27,184 bases of DNA, taken from NCBI GenBank assembly GCA_900073065.1, contig FJOG01000082.1, forward strand, positions 90,945 through 118,128. The letters run 5' to 3'. Numbering within the stretch: the first letter of the stretch is position 1; every line of letters starts with the position of its first letter. A program made the translations under genes and the position numbers. Under the pieces are notes generated by a model that had not been told where the DNA came from, searched no databases, and saw nothing but the letters and a program-made list of their open reading frames with translations. This document shows, piece after piece, positions 20,221-27,184 of this stretch. The DNA is from Phialocephala subalpina. Its lineage: Eukaryota > Ascomycota > Leotiomycetes > Helotiales > Mollisiaceae.

Positions 20221-21681
20221 ATGGGGAAGCGAAAGCATGCAAACGGAAGCTCGAGCAATGGTGCCGCGAATGGTAGAAATGGCGCGAAGAAGGCCAAAAC
20301 AAATGGAGCTGCAACTTCGGACCAACCGGCTTCAAAACAATTGCATCTCACAGCATTCATGAGACCCGTCTCCTTGCATACCGGAGCATGGCGATACCCA
20401 GGCGCCTATCCAGATGCCAACTTCAACCTCACCCACCTCAAATCCTTCATCAAGAAGCTCGAAGATGCCAAATTCGATGCATTCTTCATGGCTGATCACC
20501 TGGCTGTGTTGAACATGCCTGTGGAGGCGCTGAAGCGGAGTCATACCGTGACTTCTTTTGAGCCCTTCACGCTGCTCTCCGCATTATCCCAAGTGACGGA
20601 GAAGATTGGCCTTGCAGCAACAGCATCAACGACTTACGATGAACCGTATCACATTGCACGTCGGTTTGCTTCACTGGATCATATCAGTAATGGAAGAGCT
20701 GCATGGAACATCGTCACGACTGGTAATCCAGAGTCAGCGAAGAACTTTGGGCAAGACGAGCACATGCAGCATAGTGACCGCTACAAGCGTGCTCGCGAAT
20801 TCTACGACGTTGTCACTGGCCTGTGGGACAGCTTTGCTGATGATGCTTTCATTCGTGATCAGAAAAGTGGCATCTATTTCGATCCGGAAAAGATGCATGT
20901 CTTAGATCACAAAGGTGACGACTTGCAGGTGAGGGGGCCGTTGAACATCGCACGTCCAGTTCAAGGCTGGCCTGTCATTGTTCAAGCTGGTCAATCAGAG
21001 CCTGGGAGGCAATTAGCAGCCGAAACTGCAGAAGCAGTGTTTTGCTCCCCAAAAGACATCGATGCTGCAAAGGCGTTGTACACTGATATCAAGGGACGAG
21101 CAGTGAAGGTCGGGAGGAATCGAGATCATCTCAAGATCCTACCAGCGGCATTCATCGTTATCGGTGACACTGTCCAAGAAGCTCAAGCAAAGCGCTTGAA
21201 GCTGGATAGTTTGGTCCATTACGATAGCGCTATTTCGTCCTTATCGATTTCCCTTGGTACTGATGCATTGAAGTTTGACCCAGATGCACCGCTGCCAACT
21301 GAGTTACCAGAGACGAATGCGAGCCATACCGCTCGTGCCAGTGTACTGGCGCTTGCTGCGAGAGAAAAATTGACAGTAAGACAGATTGCTCAGCGTTATG
21401 GTGGTTACTCTGGACTGGCATTTGTAGGGACACTTGAGACGATTGCTGAAGAAATGGGTACGTGGTTGGACGAAGAGGCGTGTGATGGGTTTACGATCGC
21501 GTTACCGTTCCTTCCGCAAGGCTTGGATGATGTCACGGACAGATTGGTGCCGGAATTGCAGCGGAGAGGGATATTTCGGAAAGACTACGAAGGGACGACG
21601 TTGAGGGAGCATTTGGGTCTTCCGAGGCCTGAAAATCGCTTCTTCTCCAAACAAGTTGAAAGGGTATCGACTGAAAAGTAG
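20221..21681 (+). CDS. FMN-dependent monooxygenase, NtaA/SnaA/DszA (luciferase-like) family
   Basis: A single intron-free frame of 486 aa. From about residue 39 it follows the bacterial-type luciferase-like family that uses reduced FMN from a partner reductase: KQLHLTAFMRP, then HTGAWRYPGA, AKFDAFFMADHLAVL, GLAATASTTYDEPYHIARRF, then LDHISNGRAAWNIVT, RAREFYDVVTGLWDSF and WPVIVQAGQSEPGRQLAA. The final part has QRYGGYSGLAFVGTLETIA and GFTIALPFLPQGLDD. Relatives act on nitrilotriacetate, EDTA, dibenzothiophene sulfone or pristinamycin; the substrate here is not predictable. The lack of introns and the bacterial-type family fit an old transfer into fungi, which is inference. Unusually, residues 1-38 add a Lys/Asn/Ala-rich leader (KRK at 3-5, KKAK at 23-26) that looks like a nuclear signal. 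No reductase gene lies nearby. Confidence 0.92.
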   Translation: MGKRKHANGSSSNGAANGRNGAKKAKTNGAATSDQPASKQLHLTAFMRPVSLHTGAWRYPGAYPDANFNLTHLKSFIKKLEDAKFDAFFMADHLAVLNMPVEALKRSHTVTSFEPFTLLSALSQVTEKIGLAATASTTYDEPYHIARRFASLDHISNGRAAWNIVTTGNPESAKNFGQDEHMQHSDRYKRAREFYDVVTGLWDSFADDAFIRDQKSGIYFDPEKMHVLDHKGDDLQVRGPLNIARPVQGWPVIVQAGQSEPGRQLAAETAEAVFCSPKDIDAAKALYTDIKGRAVKVGRNRDHLKILPAAFIVIGDTVQEAQAKRLKLDSLVHYDSAISSLSISLGTDALKFDPDAPLPTELPETNASHTARASVLALAAREKLTVRQIAQRYGGYSGLAFVGTLETIAEEMGTWLDEEACDGFTIALPFLPQGLDDVTDRLVPELQRRGIFRKDYEGTTLREHLGLPRPENRFFSKQVERVSTEK

Positions 21682-22472
21682 ATCTGGTATCAGGACTTCG
21701 GGGAGAAGAATATATTACTCAAGACAAAAATAAGACGAAAATTGACTTGTTTCTGGGGGAGAAGATGAGCTGGGACTCAACTGCGGTATTCATCTCGCCC
21801 CCCTGAAATACCTATAAGCGAAACCCTATTTCAGCGACTATCACGAAACTTTCGTTTGGTATGGAGTATTGTACTTCTAGATCCCCTCCTATCCACACTG
21901 TGTTATGAATCTCTCTCCATTCCGGTCGATAGCCTATGCCGTTCCCACCGTATTCTCGAGAGGATGCCCTCTTTCAGTAAGGACCCGCGAAGTTTTCCGG
22001 TGCCGTGACGCATACTATTGCCTAGCCACCGACTCCGAAGCAGCTGATTTCCGCAAAAAAGACATCACAACCTTCTCAGAATAGGATGTCTAGGGTATTC
22101 CGGCACAGCACAATCGTATCTGAGCCGCACCTAGCCATTATTGACCTGCAGGTCTTACCTTTTCGTGGGTAATTGACACCTTTGCCACACTACATGATAC
22201 TGCTTTTGGAATCATGAGTACCGCAAGCTGTCACCTACTGTCTTGCCACGGTTTGGCCGCATTTTGTGGGTGTGCGGTTCTGACATGATGTGAGATTCGG
22301 CACCATCATGGGTCCATGTAACCTCAGCACAGTCCTGGACACCGCTTTCGTAAAGCTCGTAACAGAATAGGATCAACCTCATGACTCTCTTTTATACGAC
22401 TAGTCTTACTGGCTTTGTCAGAATAGTTGCTCAGCCCTATTGCGTACTTCGCAGGTAGGCTGAAGAACCCTT
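21682..22472. other. Intergenic, no gene seen
   Basis: About 0.8 kb of mixed composition downstream of the monooxygenase. No open frame with recognisable features, no tRNA-like cloverleaf and no clear repeat were found on reading both strands. Confidence 0.4.
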
Positions 22473-22499
22473 CACGTGATACAACATGAGGGTATAAAA
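22473..22499 (+). promoter_or_regulatory. Putative core promoter of the second SDR
   Basis: A CACGTG E-box (22473-22478) is followed by a TATAAAA box (22493-22499), about 140 bp before the proposed SDR start codon. The arrangement suits a regulated fungal promoter. Both motifs are short and could occur by chance. Confidence 0.4.
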
Positions 22500-22636
22500 G
22501 TCTCCATTATTCGTGTCGGAAAAGAAAACAATTCAGCTTATACTCTCTTAAAGTGAACAGACTTTCAGACAAACATACCGGTCCTCATTTTGAATCATAT
22601 TTCTGCCTATTTCTGCTTCCCATCCACCACCTCGAT

Positions 22637-23626
22637 ATGTCTGGGCTATACGTAACAGGAACCGCGGTCGTCATTGGCTCTGGTAAAACATATTTTCTGA
22701 ATATTCAAATGACAGAAGACAGTAAGACTGACTATTTTATAGCCAGTGGAATGGGGAGGGCAACCGCGCTAGCTTTTGCCCGCTACGGGGCTGTAGGACT
22801 AGCCTTAGGAGACCTCAACGAGCCAGGCGTCCAAGAGACAGCAAAGCAAGCCAAAGAAGTAGCAACAAACCCTAAATTCTCTGTCACTGCATCCCACGTC
22901 GACGTACGGAGCTGGACTAGCGTTGAGAACTTCTTCCAAGGTGCCGTCGCCGAATTCAAGAGGATCGACTATAGCGTCACTACCGCCGGGGTAAGAGATC
23001 ATCATCCTCAATCATACATGCATTCGCTAACATAGCTCTTGAAGATCTACGCCATCAATGGCTTCATTGCTGTCAATGACTTGGAAGCATATGACAACAT
23101 CCAAAACACTAACGCCAGGGGTGTTTTGTACCACACCAAGGCTGCTCTCCAGGTCATGCTCAAACAAGACGCAATCGTCATTCAGGGAACGTACAGATCG
23201 CGGACACTCGGCCGTGGAGCCATTGTAAATGTGTGCTCTGACGCTGGACTCGTAGCTCTACCAGGCGAGGTTGAGTACAACGCGTCCAAGTTCGCCGCGG
23301 TCGGGATCACTAAGACTGCAGGTAAATTACACGCTCTTAGCGTCTCACGGAACGTGCTAACTGATTTCTCTATAGCCAACGAGTACGGGGAATCTCAGAT
23401 CCGTATCAACGCCATATGTCCTGGACCTATCGATACGCCTTTACTTGAGCGAGCCATCGCCCTGAACCCTGCGCTTAGGGATTCGGCCACAGATAGCACG
23501 GCGCTTAAGCGTATAGGAGATGTCGATGAGATCGCGGATGCTATTTTGTTTTTGGTGAGCCCAGCTGGAAGCTATGTACATGGTACTAGTATGGTTGTGG
23601 ATGGGGGTTTTTTAAATATGGCATAA
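22637..23626 (+). CDS. Short-chain dehydrogenase/reductase (classical SDR)
   Basis: Exons are 22637-22682, 22743-22990, 23045-23321 and 23376-23626 (introns 54-60 bp); the product is 273 aa, typical of classical SDRs. The ATG in MSGLYVTGTAVVIG was chosen because it leads straight into the first beta strand. The cofactor loop reads GSASGMG (14-20), lacking the usual Thr-Gly start. GDLNEP has the acidic residue that favours NAD. The NNAG motif is degenerate (TTAG, 95-98). The catalytic Ser163 (VNVCSDAG), Tyr176 and Lys180 (YNASK) are intact, as are INAICPGPIDTPLL and the C-terminal VHGTSMVVDGGF. It is likely an active oxidoreductase of unknown substrate. It is the last intact gene before the AT-rich block, whose left edge begins just after its stop codon. 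Confidence 0.88.
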
Positions 23627-23639
23627 TCACATATATTGC

Positions 23640-24525
23640 TTTTATGGCGTTACTCTCTAATTGAGGGTGTAGAAATGCGGCTGCGTGATTGGCCTGAGGG
23701 AGGATATCGAGGACGAGTTAGATCTTATTATATTAGTAGAATTGAGCAACCATAGTTATTATACTTTTAATCATGTATATATTGGCATTACCACGCTTAC
23801 CATGAGTACTCTACTACATTGCAATTACCGGGCATCTGAGAGCTGGTATATATTCTTCTAATTCGATCACATTCTCTAGGGGTCTCAATTATAAGTTTCA
23901 AAAGTACTTGGATTTTCCTAATAATAATTAATAGTATTACTATTTACTTTAGAATCTTAGAGCCCGGTATCTATGCATTACCATTATACTAATATTATAA
24001 ACTAATAAAATAAATACGCTTTTTTATTATTTTAAGATTAATTTTCCTATTTTTATCCTTAATCTCAATTTATTAAATTAAACCGATTATAACGAAATAA
24101 TTTACGATTAAATATTTATTTATTAATTTTTTATAATAATAAAATATAAAAATATACTAATAAGTTTTTCTTCGTTTTTAATTTTATTACAAATAATATT
24201 ATAATTAAAATCGCAAATAAAAATATATTATAATTAATTCATTTTATAAATTTTATTTAAATTAGAATTTTAAAAAGTTTTCTAATTATTATTATTTATT
24301 ATTACTAAGATTTTCCCGAGCCCATTATAATATTTCAAGTATATTATATAAAAATCTAATACTTTTATTTATAATTATATAATTAATTCGTATTATAATT
24401 TCTAATTTATTAATTTAAGGAATCTTTAAAACCCAATCTAATTATTATCTTTCAAATATAATATTTATAAGAATAAAAAATTGGTATTTATATTAGTAGA
24501 TTGGTGCTATACTACTAATAGGTAT
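23640..24525. repeat. AT-rich, RIP-like block
   Basis: Composition changes sharply here: from about 23900 to 24480 the sequence is almost all A and T, dominated by TA, AT, TTA and ATAA words. No open frame survives. The left edge is gradual after the SDR stop and the right edge is abrupt near 24520, where normal composition resumes inside the decayed minus-strand gene. This is the usual look of repeat-induced point mutation (C-to-T in duplicated DNA) in Pezizomycotina. The original element cannot be identified. Confidence 0.8.
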
Positions 24526-25830
24526 ATTACCCCAATCGATCATTAACTCGTGTAGCAGATCTTGGATAACGCTGGTTGGAGATCCGATGATATTGTTGGG
24601 GCGTAGGTTAAATGCCTGGGGAACAATGTGTGTAGCTGGTGATTGAGGATTCTCGGAGGTGGTGACCTGGAGATTGCGTTGAGCGAATTGGTCCCAATTG
24701 AGAGGACTGACAAGAGAACCCTTCGGCGTCTTGGCTCGGATTGGGGCATCGTCGTAGGCGATCTCAGCGACGACGCAGTGGTGAGTGCTGGGAAACTTGG
24801 ATTGATGGGCTGCATTGAACACATCAAGATAGCAACCATAGTACACCGAAATCGAGTCTGCGCCCTTGGGTATCGTATTGGTATGAATATTCGCATTGGC
24901 ATTGCTACCATCGTAATCATGAGTCCCAAGTGCATCGGTTGCGAAGAACGGGATCGTCTGAATAGCTTGGCCGCTTGGATCCGTGAGTCCGGTACCGGAT
25001 GGAAGAGGGGAAATTAGAAGCCCTGAATCTAATCCACCTGCAGCACCTTTATTACTTGGATACGTTGATTGTTGGAAATCAGTGTCCGTTGACTGGGCTA
25101 CGAAAAGACGGAATAAGACCCGGACGTTCGTTGCGATATCTTGCGACAGGCCTCTCAATCGGACGCGTGCTATAGCGAAGTTGTAACTCTGAAGGGCCAT
25201 TCGTACCCAACGCATACACAGAGCTGTCTCCAGTCTCGAAACCAGTTTGCCCAGGAAGTTAGTTGATTGGATCGGGAGATGTTGATGGGACAGGAGTCGT
25301 GTAGGTGCTCGTGGAATTGAGATGCTGGATCAAGGACTGGATTAAGTCGTACGGATTAGCAGTGAACGGCGTCGAGCACAAGGCTAATGTTCCAACAATC
25401 ACAGGGAAGACGCGCAGATCTTAGCTGAGATATGCTCTCTGTTGCAGATTGTTCGGATCCATGTTCGTGAAGTAAGGATCCTGACCGAGAAGCAATTCGA
25501 AGAAAGTTGTAGCAGTATCTCCATTCAAGGTTTTACTGCCATTGTTTGCGACAGCATCAAGTTCTCCGAAGACAAGAGTAGGATTTGTTTTCGTCGGGAA
25601 CTGTGCTAAGACTGCGTTCGTGAACACGATGTCAAATGCGAAGCGAACTCTCTATGGTGACTTAATAATAGCGCTGTTTTCCCAGACCGGAATTGGGCTT
25701 GGCGGCACTGTACCACCGACTGTAGCAGGGCTTGGTTATATGCTGATTCCAGGGATACTGAGGAGGTTGCCAGTTGGTATTGGGATGGAAATGTTGAAGT
25801 TGCCGAATAATTGAATACTGAAACCATCAA
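24493..25830 (-). pseudogene. Decayed gene resembling a bacterial hypothetical-protein family
   Basis: Read on the minus strand, a protein-like sequence runs from about 25830 to 24493: FDIVFTNAVLAQFPTK, then FFELLLGQDPYFTNMDP, AYLS*DLRVFPVIVG, TGFETGDSSV, and after a frameshift SYNFAIARVRLRG, FRLFVAQSTDTDFQ, IPFFATDALGTHDYDGS, YYGCYLDVFN, THHCVVAEIAYDDAPI, LAQRNLQVT and HELMIDWGNIP. I remember these stretches from long uncharacterised proteins common in bacteria and scattered in fungi; no function is known to me. Lesions in one frame are stops at 25738-25736, 25654-25652, 25423-25421 and 25261-25259, then a frame change between about 25260 and 25190. The third stop sits where relatives have Gln (SQDLRVF), fitting a C-to-T change. 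The 3' end dissolves into the AT-rich block. Horizontal origin is inference. Confidence 0.7.
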
Positions 25831-26120
25831 AGACCAACCAGAATGCATGGAAGACGACACTTCCTTAGGTAGTGATGATATCCTGAACTTCGTCGTGCCC
25901 AAAAGTAGATTTGTCCGTCAAAAAAGAAAGAATTCCGAGAGGAAATGGGTCATCGAAGCAGATCCAGTGGTGATCTGTGATGTCCCTGGGAATGCGTTCC
26001 CAACCAAACGACTAAAGAAGGGAAACGGATCCCCAAGATCTCCCGAAAGATTGCTATAAACTCTATGAAGGGCTTGTGCGTGGTCGCTAATGAGCTAAGG
26101 GAAATTGGAAAATGACAGCT

Positions 26121-26150
26121 GGTGGAAGAGGTAGTGGTGGAAGAGGTAGT
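26121..26150 (+). repeat. 15-bp tandem duplication
   Basis: GGTGGAAGAGGTAGT occurs twice head to tail, followed by a partial third copy (GGGTGG). If translated from the ATG at 26112 it gives two GGRGS units. Confidence 0.8.
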
Positions 26151-26954
26151 GGGTGGCATCTTATCGACTTCCAGGGCTCAGCGAGCCAAACTAAAAGTCA
26201 AATGAGGGTATAAAAAGAATTCAACAAGTTCTTAGTTTTCAAGTAAGAGAGCTTGAAGATCATCGAAACTGGCCCACAGCATATTATATCAACACCGATA
26301 CTAGGTTGGTGCTCAAGGCTGGCAGCATTGTCTGGGATTCTCATCCACCTCCAAATCAGCTGAACGCCCACTACAGCGAGACGAAGCAAACCCTTTAGAA
26401 TGTCTCAAGAGACGTCAAATCAGAATACAGCATCGCCCAGCTTCGAAGATACAAAGGCGGACAAAGAGAGCAGGAGACCATTCAGCCCTGTCTGAGACAA
26501 GACTTCCACGAAAGTTTGAGACCGCCACACAGGCAGATCCCGAAAATTACACTTTCCATTCACTGGGAACCAATCACAACTGTCCGAACACTTGTAGGTC
26601 CCATAAGGATGAAGGTTGTGTCACGGGAGTATTGCGACAAAAATATAGAGATCAACTGACGTGGACGAGAACATCGCTAAGAATTGGGGGAGGAACTCAG
26701 CCATGATTTACTTGAAGCCATGGGCTTGTAGCTGAAGATGTTGTATAATGGGTCACGAGATAAACTTTCGCATCTCGTCTTGAATAATAGTTCGAGTGGC
26801 GTTTTGCCCTACAACCCCAAATTTTTATGGAGAGAAGGAGAAGCATAAGAGGCCCCCTGAATTTTCTGGGCAGCCTGCATATGAACGCAAATTGCGCCGA
26901 TCTGCACTTGGCAAAAACTGGTCTGTGCGAAGACTTTGTCGCATTGAGTCTTGC

Positions 26955-26978
26955 AAGTTCAAGTTGAAGTTGAAGTTC
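26955..26978 (+). repeat. Hexamer tandem repeat
   Basis: Four hexamers in a row: AAGTTC, AAGTTG, AAGTTG, AAGTTC. It is a short simple repeat with no evident function. Confidence 0.7.
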
Positions 26979-27184
26979 CCATCCACAAGATCGAAGGAAC
27001 AGGCGTTCGTCACGGAAAATCCGGAGATGACTGGCGTATAAACCCTTGCTCGGGTCGTGGGAATTCAAACTTTCGTTTCGGTTTGTACGACGATGCACGG
27101 CAGGGTCCCTGTGCTTGGTAAACTTTATTAAGATGAGATGAACCTTATTTGCACTTTCTCAATTTCTATATCTCCCGAGGTCCT

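Larger units (their letters stand above)
25831..27184. other. Accessory tail with small coding-like fragments
   Basis: No complete gene could be built. On the plus strand, 26112-26213 is a 33-codon ATG frame with a GGRGS repeat. The window 26195-26395 is a 67-codon frame without an ATG that reads like protein (NWPTAYYINTDTRLVLKAGS). An ATG frame of 31 codons starts at 26400, one base beyond the TAG that ends the previous frame. Together they may be the remains of one gene. The frame at 25811-26059 has a basic cluster (RQKRKNSERK) but no known motif. Nothing was recognised in 26700-27184 except a hexamer repeat. Confidence 0.35.

Noticed and set aside
24493..25215. Treating the 240-codon minus-strand frame as an intact gene.
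   Set aside because: Its ATG lies inside sequence that continues upstream in another frame with several stops, and its end falls in the AT-rich block.
22486..26215. The 14-mer ATGAGGGTATAAAA occurs at 22486 and again at 26202, hinting at duplicated promoters.
   Set aside because: About one shared 14-mer is expected by chance in a window this long, and the flanks do not match.
1..27184. CRISPR arrays, tRNA or rRNA genes, intact transposons.
   Set aside because: No spaced direct repeats, tRNA B-box arms, rRNA signatures, transposase motifs or paired terminal repeats were seen on reading; no covariance or repeat search could be run.

Overview
The window looks like nuclear DNA of a filamentous ascomycete (Pezizomycotina). 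Genes sit singly on both strands. Most carry short GT-AG introns, mostly 44-103 bp, with recognisable branch points. The set includes fungal housekeeping genes (ERG2, mitochondrial ribosomal protein S14, an Arb2-domain protein, a thiolase) and accessory oxidoreductases. One strongly AT-rich block resembles repeat-induced point mutation (RIP). Exon models were built by hand from reading frames, splice signals and remembered family motifs; none is confirmed by transcripts.

Left part (1-9300): a fungal transcription-factor-like protein without a zinc cluster; a mitochondrial inner-membrane TPR-like protein; then a cytochrome P450 (minus strand) and a secreted BBE-type FAD oxidase (plus strand), transcribed away from each other over a 1.2 kb gap. 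The P450 is complete except for one in-frame TGA inside helix I, so it is probably a young pseudogene or a polymorphic null.

Middle (9700-17900): a conserved core. It holds an Arb2-domain protein (minus), mitochondrial uS14m/MRP2 (minus) divergent from ERG2 sterol C-8 isomerase (plus), a 3-ketoacyl-CoA thiolase (minus) convergent with ERG2, and a short-chain dehydrogenase (SDR) with a spliced leader and an upstream ORF.

Right part (18000-27184): increasingly accessory. It holds a type II membrane SGNH/PC-esterase-like protein, an intronless NtaA/DszA-type flavin monooxygenase with a basic NLS-like N-terminal extension, a second SDR, the AT-rich block (about 23.65-24.52 kb), and the decayed minus-strand remains of a gene resembling a bacterial hypothetical-protein family. 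That relic has four in-frame stops and a frameshift, which suggests horizontal acquisition followed by decay. The last 1.3 kb has only small coding-like fragments.

I see no single new multi-gene system. The observations most worth checking are the decayed bacterial-like gene beside the RIP-like block, the P450 with a lone nonsense codon, and the nuclear-signal-like extension on the flavin monooxygenase. No tRNA, rRNA, CRISPR array or intact transposon was seen.
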